A stretch of DNA of 64,000 bases from an uncultured Collinsella sp. (GTDB taxonomy: Bacteria; Actinomycetota; Coriobacteriia; Coriobacteriales; Coriobacteriaceae), in the NCBI GenBank assembly GCA_902476475.1, contig CABSDO010000001.1, positions 4,653-68,652 of the forward strand, given 5' to 3'. Position numbers and translations under genes: made by a program. A model generated the notes under the pieces. The model saw nothing but the letters and a program-made list of their open reading frames with translations. It made no database searches and was not told the origin of the DNA. Of the stretch, positions 50,273 to 58,965 are shown one piece after another. Every line of letters begins with the position of its first letter. Within the stretch, counting starts at the first letter, position 1.

Positions 50273-52267
50273 TTACTCCTTATTGCGACGGTAGAGGAAG
50301 TAACCGCCCGCGGAGATAACGGCAACGCCAGCGATGGCGAATGCAGCCACCACGCGGCCATCAAAACGATCACCGGTGGTGGGCAGGCCGCCCTTGGTGT
50401 TCGTCTTGTTGGTGGTTACCGTGGTCGTGGTGTCCGACTTGCCAGGCTTCTCGGGCTTGGTGGTGGGCTGCTCGGGCTTACCGGGCTGCTCGGGGGTACC
50501 GGGCTGCTCGGGGGTACCGGGCTGCTCAGGAGTACCAGGCTGCTCGGGAGTGCCAGGCTGATCCGGGGTTACCGGGTCGGTGGCAAGAGCGTCCTTGGCG
50601 TAGGTGATGGACTCCTTGAGGCCATGGGTCTCGGTGTTCAGGTCGCTCGGGGTGAAGGGCTGGTCGAAGTTCTCAGCCTTCAGATAGGCGCGCATCTCCT
50701 GGAGCAGGGCCTTGCACTTCTTGTAGGTGTTCTCGGTGGCAGCCTTGCCTGCCTTGTTGGCCAGAGCGGTGCGACCCTCGGTGGTCGTCTCGGCCAGCAT
50801 AGCGGCGTCAACTTCCTTGTTCTGCTCGATGAGCTCGTTCTGGAGCGCGTCGAGGTAGGTGCGGACACTGGTGGCGAATTGTGCGCGGTTTTCGAAGCAA
50901 AGCGAGTTGATGTCCATCAGGACGTAGTTAATGGAGTTTTCGGGCTCCTCGTTGTTCACGATGTCCGTCTCGCTGCAGTGACCATAATCAACGGTCTGGT
51001 CGCTGAAGTAGGGGCTGACTTCGGTCATCAGAGCGGAGTATAGCGGGATAGCGACGGAGAACTCGGCGCAGGAGAGCATCTCCCACTGGATGGTTGCAAC
51101 CTCGGGGTCATAGCCCTTTCGAATCTGGAAGAGGTTGGCCTCGGCGTTGCGGTCGGAACCGATGCTGCTGACACCGTCAGTATTGGCATTAAGGCCGGGG
51201 ACTTTTTCACCGCGGTTGCCGAAGGCGCGAATCAGCTCAAACGTGTTCCAGTCGGACTTGCTGGGCTGGAAGAACAGCGGCTGCATCTCATGAACCATGG
51301 CACCGAGCGTGACGTCATTCTTGTCCTTGTCCTTGACGATCTCGTAGTCGGTGCCCTCGGTCAGCGGAGCCATAAAGTAGTCACGGCCCTGGATATAACG
51401 CGCCCAAGAGCCCATGCCCGTATTGTTGATAGATGCACCGTAGGTCTGGGCAACATCGAACTGTCCGTCTTCAAAGTACTTGGCGAAGCCCTTCTCTTCG
51501 GGCATAGTCTTGATCCCCTCAGAGTGGAGGCAGTTCTCAGGATCGTCAAGATTGACCTGGAAATTGAGGTTACTAATGTTGGGGTTGACCGAAGCGACGT
51601 CGTCGGTCAGCTTCATAGCGATCCACTGGTGGCCGGAAAGCGCGGCGAACAGCCAAGTCTCGGTGTTGTCGGCGATGACAATCTGGTCGTTGGAGCAGAC
51701 GCCCTGCTCGTCAATCAGACTGCCGATAAGCTCGACGCCCTCGCGGGCCGTTGCGCTCTCGCCCAAGATGACGCCCGCGTAGCTGTACTCGCCGATGCCG
51801 GTATTTTTGACCTCGGGATTTGCTTTGTGGGCATGCTTGGTCGTGGGATCCGCTGCCTTGGCATCGTCGTTGTAGGAGGTGCTCAGTGTTGCGGAGCAGG
51901 AGACGCCCTTCTCATTGATGCCGGCCTCGGAGTAGGCATCCCAGCGTCCGTCCCACTCAGCAGGATGGTCGCGCACGTAGCTGTAACGATACGTAGTCTT
52001 GGTCGAGGTGTAGGAGAATCCGGACTCGTCCGAGCTGTAGGTATGACCAGGGCCATAAGAGGGCTCGATGCCATAGTGTTTGAGGTAACGAGTGCCAATG
52101 TCCTCGGTGCGGCCATAGTACGTGTTACCGTCGGCCGTAAGGTTCTTGCCCATGTACATCTGCGTGCAGGCGAGCGCAGACGTCGGCATGGACATGATGG
52201 TTGCAGCTCCAAAGGCGAGGCCTATGCCAAGCTTTTTGAGCGCGTTGACGGGGTGAGTTTTCCTCAT
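50273..52267 (-). CDS. Secreted, sortase-anchored C69-family peptidase
   Basis: This 664-residue protein has a signal peptide ending at about residue 33 and the C69 nucleophile Cys34 (ACTQMYMGK), exposed after processing, with YYGRTEDIG. The C-terminal region has five GTPEQP-type repeats (about 570-600) as a wall-spanning linker. An LPTTGD sorting motif, a hydrophobic helix and a basic tail RRNKE follow. C69 enzymes are dipeptidases or acyl-hydrolases of the Ntn fold; as a surface enzyme it probably cleaves dietary or host peptides. The ATG is 52267. Confidence 0.9.
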   Translation of the reverse strand: MRKTHPVNALKKLGIGLAFGAATIMSMPTSALACTQMYMGKNLTADGNTYYGRTEDIGTRYLKHYGIEPSYGPGHTYSSDESGFSYTSTKTTYRYSYVRDHPAEWDGRWDAYSEAGINEKGVSCSATLSTSYNDDAKAADPTTKHAHKANPEVKNTGIGEYSYAGVILGESATAREGVELIGSLIDEQGVCSNDQIVIADNTETWLFAALSGHQWIAMKLTDDVASVNPNISNLNFQVNLDDPENCLHSEGIKTMPEEKGFAKYFEDGQFDVAQTYGASINNTGMGSWARYIQGRDYFMAPLTEGTDYEIVKDKDKNDVTLGAMVHEMQPLFFQPSKSDWNTFELIRAFGNRGEKVPGLNANTDGVSSIGSDRNAEANLFQIRKGYDPEVATIQWEMLSCAEFSVAIPLYSALMTEVSPYFSDQTVDYGHCSETDIVNNEEPENSINYVLMDINSLCFENRAQFATSVRTYLDALQNELIEQNKEVDAAMLAETTTEGRTALANKAGKAATENTYKKCKALLQEMRAYLKAENFDQPFTPSDLNTETHGLKESITYAKDALATDPVTPDQPGTPEQPGTPEQPGTPEQPGTPEQPGKPEQPTTKPEKPGKSDTTTTVTTNKTNTKGGLPTTGDRFDGRVVAAFAIAGVAVISAGGYFLYRRNKE

Positions 52268-52286
52268 TTTCCCTCCCAGCGTGCGA

Positions 52287-52310
52287 AAGCCCTCTGTCGC
52301 CAGAGGGCTT
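52287..52310 (-). other. Leader hairpin of the C69 gene
   Basis: AAGCCCTCTG and CAGAGGGCTT pair perfectly around TCGC (read on either strand), 20 bases upstream of the start codon. The rest of 52311-52490 holds no recognisable feature. Confidence 0.5.
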
Positions 52311-52494
52311 CAGCCAATAAAGACACCTCATTAGCGTAACGAACTGGAAACAATATTCATCTATGAAAGAAACTTACTCGATAAGCGTGATGAAATATGC
52401 GATGAGCGGTTAATTGTACTCAGTTTATAGCTTTACTTTAATAAAGACGCCCTGTAATTACTGTAGCCAAATAAAGCAGCTGGGAATGCTCGAA

Positions 52495-52534
52495 ATGAAA
52501 ATCCCCGCTGTTTGGCAAATGCATAAACAGCGGG
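52495..52534 (-). terminator. Terminator after the small membrane peptide
   Basis: On the minus strand CCCGCTGTTT and AAACAGCGGG pair perfectly around an 11-base loop, followed by GATTTTCATTTC. Confidence 0.7.
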
Positions 52535-52572
52535 AGAGTTGATAACTGGATGAATATCATACTAATGTGGAA

Positions 52573-52665
52573 TTACTTCTTCCGGCGGTGGATCACGTTG
52601 ATGGCGTAACCGACGAGCATGGCCAAGACGATGACAATAAAGCCGATCAGGGGATTGTCGTTCAT
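52573..52665 (-). CDS. Small single-helix membrane protein (30 aa)
   Basis: The peptide MNDNPLIGFIVIVLAMLVGY continues AINVIHRRKK. One membrane helix spans about residues 6-25 with a basic C-terminal tail. GGAGGACCCC precedes the ATG at 52665 and overlaps the stop of the lipid-kinase gene (TAGGAGG), so it is translated with that gene. A terminator follows directly. It may be a regulatory small protein; no family is recognised. Confidence 0.65.
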   Translation of the reverse strand: MNDNPLIGFIVIVLAMLVGYAINVIHRRKK

Positions 52666-52674
52666 GGGGTCCTC

Positions 52675-53592
52675 CTATTTACCAAGCGGTGAGAATTCGT
52701 CGACGATGAGGTCGAGGCATTGCGGAAGTGCGCGGGCACCAAAGACGCCCGAGTTGCTGGAGATGATCTCGCCATCGAACTGCATGCCCAGCGACGGGGT
52801 GCAGGTGATCTTGGCTTCCTTGGTCTGGATGATCTTGAACTGCGGGCGCCCGAGTACCTTGCCGGCGGGGTCAAGCGCAGCGGTGATCACGGTAGGCAAC
52901 AGCTGCACGGTGCGCACGGGTTCGATGACCGCAATGTCGACCATGCCATCGTTCATGCGGCAGTCGGGGAACAGGTTGATGTCGTTTTGGATGACCGAGG
53001 TGTTGCCGGCCATGCAGCAGATGCCGTCGAGCTCCTCGACAATGCCGTCATGCTCAATGGTAAAGTGCGCTACCGTAGGGTTGGGCGTGGCGAGCGCAGA
53101 GAGGAAGTAGGCGATCTCGCCGATGTCGTTTTTGGTGGGGGCGGCCTTCATCATGATCTCGGCGTCGAAGCCCGAGCCGGCGATGATGATAAAGCCGTGG
53201 CGCTTCTCGTTGCCGTCCTCGTCGAGCCAAAAGAGCTCGCCCATGTCGACTTTGACCGTGCGACCGGCGCGGCAAGCCTTGGCAAGCGCCGCTGCCTCGG
53301 GGGCATTGCCGATGTTGTTGAAGAACAGGCAGGCCGTACCAGAGGGGAAAACGAGCGTGGGGACACCGCACCCGCGCATCTGGTCGAGCACGTTGGAGAC
53401 GGTGCCGTCGCCGCCCGAAACGACCACGCGATCGAATTCGCGCACGTCCGCCACGGCATCCTCGGGTTCCATACCATCGCCGATAAAACGCATCACGACC
53501 TCGTCGCCGCCCTGCGCGAGGGCGTGCGTAAATGCGTAGATTTCATCTGAGCTGGGGCCCGATGCCGGGTTGTGGATGATAAGGCAGCGCAT
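52675..53592 (-). CDS. Diacylglycerol kinase-like lipid kinase (YegS/BmrU family)
   Basis: This 305-residue protein has the ATP motif VVSGGDGTVSNVLDQM and FPSGTACLFFNNI, with a C-terminal CTPSLGMQFDGEII region of the DAGK fold. Such enzymes phosphorylate diacylglycerol or related lipids at the inner membrane face. The acidic catalytic region GSGFDAEIMM is present. A 30-residue membrane peptide gene is coupled downstream. Confidence 0.88.
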   Translation of the reverse strand: MRCLIIHNPASGPSSDEIYAFTHALAQGGDEVVMRFIGDGMEPEDAVADVREFDRVVVSGGDGTVSNVLDQMRGCGVPTLVFPSGTACLFFNNIGNAPEAAALAKACRAGRTVKVDMGELFWLDEDGNEKRHGFIIIAGSGFDAEIMMKAAPTKNDIGEIAYFLSALATPNPTVAHFTIEHDGIVEELDGICCMAGNTSVIQNDINLFPDCRMNDGMVDIAVIEPVRTVQLLPTVITAALDPAGKVLGRPQFKIIQTKEAKITCTPSLGMQFDGEIISSNSGVFGARALPQCLDLIVDEFSPLGK

Positions 53593-53690
53593 ACTTACGT
53601 TCCCGTTCTGTGACTAACCGAGTATAGTTGTAAGGCAATGCCGATATCCTACCCGTGTTTTTCGGGCCTAACCTTATTCGATGGGTTGAT

Positions 53691-54824
53691 ATGTACATTT
53701 CCACACATCAGGCTCTACTCGACTTTTGCCAGCGCGCCCGTGAGTTCGACGCGATTGCCGTCGATACCGAGTTTTTGCGCGAGCGCACATTTCATCCGCG
53801 TCTGTGCTTGGTTCAGATTGCCACCCCTGCCGAGAGCGTTGCGGTCGATCCCCTGGTAATCGACGACCTATCGCCGCTGGCCGAGCTTATGGCCGACGAG
53901 AGCGTGATCAAGGTCTTCCACGCGTGCTCGCAGGATATGGAGGTCATGCTCCATACCGTGGGCGTGCTGCCGCGACCGATTTTCGATACGCAGGTCGCCG
54001 CCGCCTTTTTGGGCGAGCGCCAGCAGATTTCGTATGGCGCGCTTGTTCAGACGTTCTGCGGCGTATCGCTGCCCAAGACCGAGTCGCTGACCGACTGGTC
54101 GCGCCGCCCGCTGACCGATAAGCAGATTGAGTATGCGATCGATGACGTCAAGTACCTGATCGTCGCCTATACCGAGATGATGAGCCGCCTGCGCGAGCTG
54201 GGCCGTGTGGACTGGGTGCTCGACGAGCTGCGCCCGATGGCTGACGAGTCGCACTATCGCGCCGATCGCCACGAGGCGTTCCGCAAGGTCAAACGCATCA
54301 ATTCGTGCAGCCGTCACCAGTTGGGCATCGCGCGCGAGCTCGCCGCCTGGCGCGAGGACCGCGCCGAGCGCCGTAACATCCCGCGCAAGTGGGTCATGTC
54401 CGACGACACGCTGCTGGCGCTCGTCAAGCGCAATCCTGTGCGCGTTGAGGAGTTCCGCAGCATCCGCGGCACCGATCAGCTGGGGGAGCGCGATGTGGAC
54501 GGCGCGCTCATGGCCATCAAGCGCGGCGCGAGCTGCCCGCACGATCGCCTGCCACTCATGGTGCGCGGGCATCGCCAGATCTCTCCGGAGCTGGAGAGCG
54601 TGACGGACCTGATGTATGCGCTCATTCGCCTAGTTGCCGAGCGCTCGGGCGTGGCGACCTCGGTCATTGCCTCGCGCGATGACCTGGCCGACTACATTGA
54701 GCATCCCGAGCAGAGCCCCCTGCGCGAAGGCTGGCGTTTTGAGCTTGTGGGTTCGCGTCTAGACGATCTGCTTTCCGGCAATATGGGGCTGACGGTGAAG
54801 GACGGAAAAATCGAGCTTTTATAG
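53691..54824 (+). CDS. rnd: Ribonuclease D
   Basis: This 377-residue 3'-5' exoribonuclease has the DEDDy residues in AVDTEFLRE, FHACSQDMEVM and YAIDDVKYL, then an HRDC domain (about residues 205-290). It trims tRNA precursors. The ATG at 53691 is taken because the homologous N-terminus begins near it; a GTG at 53655 lies 12 codons upstream and the ribosome site is weak in both cases. The stop is overlapped by a GTTACGCGGTTT repeat. Confidence 0.9.
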   Translation: MYISTHQALLDFCQRAREFDAIAVDTEFLRERTFHPRLCLVQIATPAESVAVDPLVIDDLSPLAELMADESVIKVFHACSQDMEVMLHTVGVLPRPIFDTQVAAAFLGERQQISYGALVQTFCGVSLPKTESLTDWSRRPLTDKQIEYAIDDVKYLIVAYTEMMSRLRELGRVDWVLDELRPMADESHYRADRHEAFRKVKRINSCSRHQLGIARELAAWREDRAERRNIPRKWVMSDDTLLALVKRNPVRVEEFRSIRGTDQLGERDVDGALMAIKRGASCPHDRLPLMVRGHRQISPELESVTDLMYALIRLVAERSGVATSVIASRDDLADYIEHPEQSPLREGWRFELVGSRLDDLLSGNMGLTVKDGKIELL

Positions 54825-54851
54825 TTACGCGGTTTGCCAAACGCTGTAAAC
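54824..54851. repeat. GTTACGCGGTTT-type palindrome, copy 3 (degenerate)
   Basis: GTTACGCGGTTT is followed by GCC and AAACGCTGTAAAC; the right arm has decayed. It lies at the end of the rnd gene. Confidence 0.6.
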
Positions 54852-54948
54852 GTTCTAGAGCGGCAATGCCAAAACATCGATGGCGTCTCGTTGGCTGGGC
54901 GAGTGGGTAGAATGCCTCCAACGTGTAACTCGATTCGGAGGAATTCGC

Positions 54949-55653
54949 ATGCCTTATTACTATGGATACGGCTTTGGCATCGACCCGCTGTACCTGCTGG
55001 TTGTTCTTGTCTGCACGGTGCTTGGCCTTGCCGCACAGAACTATATCAACTCGACGTACAAAACCTGGTCCAAGGTTCGCTCGGACGGCGATACGGGTGC
55101 CACGGTCGCTCGCCGCATGCTCGATGCCAACGGTTGCAACGCCGTGGGTATCGAGGGTGTTGCCGGCGAGCTCACCGATCATTACAACCCGCAGGACAAC
55201 AACCTGTATCTGTCGGATGCCAACCGTTCGGGCGGGTCGGTCGCAAGCGTTGCCGTCGCCTGTCACGAGGCGGGCCACGCCGCCCAGCGTCAAAGCGGCT
55301 ACGCCATGATGAAAGTGCGTACCGCCCTGGTTCCGGTTGTCAACTTTACCCAGAACACTTGGACCATCGTGTTGCTCTTGGGCCTGTTTATGAACATTGC
55401 CGGGCTCACATCCCTCGCACTGATCTTCTTCTCGTTTAGCGTGTTGTTCCAGCTGGTTACGCTGCCGGTCGAGATTGATGCTAGTCGGCGCGCCGTGGCG
55501 TATATTGAGCAGTCGGGCATGAGCTCCAAGCAGGTCAACGGTGCCAAGAAGGTACTGACGGCAGCCGCGCTTACCTATGTGGCCGCAGCGCTCACGTCGA
55601 TCATTCAGCTGCTCTACCTTATGGCTCGCTACAACAGAAACTCCAACCGATAA
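54949..55653 (+). CDS. YugP-family zinc-dependent membrane protease
   Basis: This 234-residue protein has a Tyr/Gly-rich N-terminus, one N-terminal helix (about 13-32), the HExxH zinc motif in ACHEAGHAAQ (about residue 104), then a helical hairpin (about 130-185) with the third ligand region LPVEIDASRRA, and a C-terminal helix. This is the typical YugP layout. The ATG at 54949 follows CGGAGGAATTCGC. Substrates are unknown. Confidence 0.88.
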   Translation: MPYYYGYGFGIDPLYLLVVLVCTVLGLAAQNYINSTYKTWSKVRSDGDTGATVARRMLDANGCNAVGIEGVAGELTDHYNPQDNNLYLSDANRSGGSVASVAVACHEAGHAAQRQSGYAMMKVRTALVPVVNFTQNTWTIVLLLGLFMNIAGLTSLALIFFSFSVLFQLVTLPVEIDASRRAVAYIEQSGMSSKQVNGAKKVLTAAALTYVAAALTSIIQLLYLMARYNRNSNR

Positions 55654-55768
55654 CAAATGGGACAGGCAGGCGCCGCGGGGATTCGTGTCCCCGGGGCGCT
55701 GTACTATGTGTTGGACTTGAATTTGCGCAGGGCCGAAGCCCTTGTGCGCGATGACGAAAGGAGGCTGC

Positions 55769-57220
55769 GTGGCAGGCTGGAATCTGACCGGCAATACCGT
55801 TTCCGCCGAGTTCGACGGATCGGATGAGCAGGAGCGCAAAGAGCTCAGCGTGAGCCAAGCGGTGGAGATCGCCGCCGGCGCACTCGACGCCATTCCGCAG
55901 CTGAGCGTTTTGGGTGAGGTCACGGGTTTTCGTGGTCCCAATGCCCGAAGCGGCCACTGCTACTTCCAGATTAAAGACGACTCGGCCGCCGTCGACTGCA
56001 TCATCTGGAAGGGCGCCTATCTCAAGCGTACCTTCGATCTGCGTGACGGCATGCAGGTGAGCTTTAAGGGCAGCTTCAACCTCTATAAGGCCACAGGACG
56101 CATGAGCTTTGTCGCTCGCTCGTTTTCGCTGGCGGGGGAGGGTCTGCTGCGTCAACAAGTGGCGCAACTGGCCGAAAAGCTACGCCGCGAGGGGTTGATG
56201 GACGAGTCCCGTAAACGCCGCATCCCGGTGTTTTGCTCGCGCGTGGCGGTCGTCACCTCGCTTTCCGGCGCGGTAATCGATGACGTCAAGCGTACGCTGC
56301 GCCGTCGCAACCCACTTGTCGAGCTCGTTTGCGTGGGTGCCAAGGTTCAAGGCGAGGGTGCGCCGGCGGAGCTTATTGAAGGCTTGCGCCGTGCCGCCTC
56401 CATCACGCCGGCACCCGATTGCATTTTGCTTGTGCGTGGCGGCGGTTCCTTCGAGGACCTCATGACCTTCAACGACGAGGAACTTGCTCGCGCGGTGGCG
56501 GCTTGTCCTGTGCCCGTGGTGACCGGCATTGGCCATGAGCCCGATACCTCGATTTGCGACATGGTGAGCGACCGTCGCGCCTCCACGCCAACGGCAGCGG
56601 CAGAATCGGTGGCGCCGGCTATGACGGAGTTGGCCGACGTGCTCGAGACGCGCCATCAACGTCTGGGTGCCGCGATGGCTTCGATGATCGGGTCGGATCA
56701 GGTCGATCTGGAAATGCTCGACCAGCGCGGTCGTCGTGCCTGGGACACCTATACGGCTCGTTTGGGCGATGCGCTCGATGCAGCCGCGCGCCGCCCGTGC
56801 CTCAATGACCCAGCGTTTATGGTCGAGCGTCGCGAGTCTGAGCTTGCCCTGACGGCCGATCGCCTGTCGGGCGCCATAGTACGCTCGGTCGGGACATTCC
56901 GCTCCAACTTTGAGCGCCTGCCCGAGCGTCTGGTTGCAAGCACCTCGGGGCTCGATGGCAAGCGCCATGCGCTCGCGCTTGCGAGTTCCCGTCTGGAGCA
57001 TCAGGGGCGCACGATGCTCAACAAGCCCGCGTCCGACCTGGGCCGTGCGGCAGCCTCGCTAGATGCCCTGTCGCCGCTCAAGGTGCTTGCCCGTGGTTAT
57101 TCCATCGCGTACAGCGATGATGGGGTGGCCACGAGCGCCAAGACCTTTAAGGCCGGTGACGCCATCCGCGTGCGCATGGCAGACGGCAACGTGACGGCAA
57201 CGGTCGATACGGTCGAGTAG
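55769..57220 (+). CDS. xseA: Exodeoxyribonuclease VII large subunit
   Basis: This 483-residue protein has an N-terminal OB-fold (about 20-120, SVLGEVTGFRGPNARSGHCY, FQIKD), the catalytic domain with VVTSLSGAVIDDV, LLVRGGGSFEDLMTFNDEEL and GIGHEPDTSI, a coiled-coil region, and the C-terminal SPLKVLARGYSIAY. The start is GTG 55769 after AAAGGAGG. The small subunit gene follows 42 bases later; together they degrade single-stranded DNA. Confidence 0.94.
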   Translation: MAGWNLTGNTVSAEFDGSDEQERKELSVSQAVEIAAGALDAIPQLSVLGEVTGFRGPNARSGHCYFQIKDDSAAVDCIIWKGAYLKRTFDLRDGMQVSFKGSFNLYKATGRMSFVARSFSLAGEGLLRQQVAQLAEKLRREGLMDESRKRRIPVFCSRVAVVTSLSGAVIDDVKRTLRRRNPLVELVCVGAKVQGEGAPAELIEGLRRAASITPAPDCILLVRGGGSFEDLMTFNDEELARAVAACPVPVVTGIGHEPDTSICDMVSDRRASTPTAAAESVAPAMTELADVLETRHQRLGAAMASMIGSDQVDLEMLDQRGRRAWDTYTARLGDALDAAARRPCLNDPAFMVERRESELALTADRLSGAIVRSVGTFRSNFERLPERLVASTSGLDGKRHALALASSRLEHQGRTMLNKPASDLGRAAASLDALSPLKVLARGYSIAYSDDGVATSAKTFKAGDAIRVRMADGNVTATVDTVE

Positions 57221-57262
57221 GCCGCGTTTCATAGCGATAAACCTTTAGGAAAGGAAACAGAT

Positions 57263-57529
57263 ATGGCAGAGAAAACCCCGGTCGAGCAGCTTACGTACAA
57301 GCAGGCTTCGCAGGAGTTGGAGCTCATCATCCGCAGCTTGGAGTCGGGCGATATGGAGCTCGAGGAGTCGCTCGAGAGCTATACCCGCGGCGTCGAGCTC
57401 CTCAAGAGCCTGCGCACCCGCCTGTCCGATGCCGAGCAGAAGGTCTCGGTGCTCCTTAAGGACGTCGATGGCAACGACGTGCTCGCCGACGGCGAGGCTG
57501 CCAACACCGACGACAACCTCTCGTTCTAA
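57263..57529 (+). CDS. xseB: Exodeoxyribonuclease VII small subunit
   Basis: This 88-residue protein is helical with LTYKQASQELELIIRSLESG, EESLESYTRGVELLKSLRTRL and an acidic tail, matching XseB. The ATG follows GGAAAGGAAACAGAT. It lies in an operon with xseA and probably the HIT gene. Confidence 0.93.
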   Translation: MAEKTPVEQLTYKQASQELELIIRSLESGDMELEESLESYTRGVELLKSLRTRLSDAEQKVSVLLKDVDGNDVLADGEAANTDDNLSF

Positions 57530-57578
57530 CCATCCCGGCCAAATATAATTACCTTGGTCTGTGAGAAAGGAACCAACC

Positions 57579-57914
57579 ATGTGCGATTGCATCTTCTGCA
57601 AAATTGCCAACCACGAGATCCCCTCGACCGTTGTCTATGAGGACGACCAGGTCATCGCCTTCGACGACCTCAATCCCCAGGCGCCGGTCCATACGCTCGT
57701 GATCCCCAAAAAGCACTACAGCGATATCGCCGATAACGTGCCGGCCGAGACCATGGGTGCAATGGCTCACGCCATCCAGGAGGTCGCTAAGGCCAAGGGT
57801 CTGGAGGACGGCTTCCGCGTCATCTCCAACAAGGGTGCCAACGCCGGCCAGACCGTCATGCACTTCCACATGCACGTTCTCGGCGGCAAGAACCTGGGCG
57901 AGAACCTCATCTGA
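57579..57914 (+). CDS. HIT-family nucleotide-binding hydrolase
   Basis: This 111-residue protein starts CDCIFCKIANHEIPSTVVYE (two Cys pairs as in zinc-binding HIT proteins) and has the histidine triad HFHMHVLGG near the C-terminus. HIT enzymes cleave adenosine phosphoramidates or related nucleotides. The ATG at 57579 follows GAAAGGAACCAACC. Confidence 0.93.
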   Translation: MCDCIFCKIANHEIPSTVVYEDDQVIAFDDLNPQAPVHTLVIPKKHYSDIADNVPAETMGAMAHAIQEVAKAKGLEDGFRVISNKGANAGQTVMHFHMHVLGGKNLGENLI

Positions 57915-57955
57915 GGGCGCGTAGCCCGTCGACTTGGCTGCCTTTGGAGTAATCT

Positions 57956-58846
57956 ATGCAGCTTTCTCAACTCGAATACCTTCAAGCGGTAGCGAACTAT
58001 GGCGGCGTGCGCAAAGCAGCTCGCGCCGTTCACGTGAGTCCGCAGGCCGTTTCGTCGGCAATAAAAAAGTTGGAATCTGAGTATCAGATTGTTTTGCTCG
58101 ACCGATCGGCGGGGGAGGCTGTTTTGTCTCCGGCGGGCAGAGAATTTGCGCGTCGTGCACGCGTGATCCTGGCGCAGGTCGACGATCTCAAAAAGTACGC
58201 TCAATCGGGGAACGGCGGCGTTTCGCCCGACGGCCATTTCCGTCTTTACGCCCCCTGTCTTCACGGGCGGGGGCGCCTTTTTTCCGAAAACTGGTACGAC
58301 TCGTTTGAAAGCTCGCACCCTCAGATTCATCTTGATGTGTGGCATCAGCCAACGGCAACATGCTTTGAATCACTTATACTTGGAATTTCGGACGCGGCTA
58401 TCTCGTTTGAGGAACCACGGGACAGCGTCCTTTCTTCAAAATATATGGGTGAAAAGGAGCTCAGGGTTCTTTCGTTCCCAGCGGGTCATCAATCTGTGGG
58501 CGCTATGACCATTCGTGAGTTACTGGGCGGCAGGCTCGCTGTTCCCATTAATTTGTCACCCTGTCTCAATGCAATCAATCAATGCCCCGAAGCTCAGCTG
58601 GTTAATTTCCGCTTTCGCGATGTCGAATACGGAAACAGGGCGCAGGCTGAGTTTCTTCAAGCCGGGGGATTGATATTGAGTTTTTCTGGCTCTTCTCTCG
58701 CATCGGATGGATCGGAAGTGAGCGAGTGCTCCATTGAAGCCTCACATGACGTAGCCTTGCCCATCTACTTTTGCTATCGACAAAATGCCTGGACCGATCG
58801 ACACCAGACGGTATTTCTTCACCTATTGCGTCATCTCGCTTCGTGA
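57956..58846 (+). CDS. LysR-family transcriptional regulator
   Basis: This 296-residue protein has an N-terminal helix-turn-helix (QLEYLQAVANYGGVRKAARA, VHVSPQAVSSAIKKLE) and an effector-binding domain that is less conserved (about 90-290). The usual LysR target is a neighbouring gene: the MFS transporter downstream on the same strand is the best candidate. The codon use is somewhat more AT-rich than in the flanking genes. Inducer unknown. Confidence 0.87.
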   Translation: MQLSQLEYLQAVANYGGVRKAARAVHVSPQAVSSAIKKLESEYQIVLLDRSAGEAVLSPAGREFARRARVILAQVDDLKKYAQSGNGGVSPDGHFRLYAPCLHGRGRLFSENWYDSFESSHPQIHLDVWHQPTATCFESLILGISDAAISFEEPRDSVLSSKYMGEKELRVLSFPAGHQSVGAMTIRELLGGRLAVPINLSPCLNAINQCPEAQLVNFRFRDVEYGNRAQAEFLQAGGLILSFSGSSLASDGSEVSECSIEASHDVALPIYFCYRQNAWTDRHQTVFLHLLRHLAS

Positions 58847-58862
58847 GGCCATTTGGCCTCGT

Positions 58863-58885
58863 GGCGTCAAGTGAATGTTGACGCC
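58863..58885 (+). other. Hairpin between LysR and MFS genes
   Basis: GGCGTCAA and TTGACGCC pair perfectly around GTGAATG, preceded at about 58845-58860 by a smaller GAGGCC/GGCCTC stem. Weak terminator or attenuator. Confidence 0.45.
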
Positions 58886-58965
58886 TTGTAACACATGACT
58901 GATGGCTTTGCCCTCATGCTTTTCCAAGATTTCGGTTTGGGTTATTGGCTCTTGGAGGGCGGAGC

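Noticed and set aside
50440..50570. Tandem DNA repeat that might be a separate element
   Set aside because: It encodes the GTPEQP-type wall-spanning linker of the C69 peptidase and is in frame.
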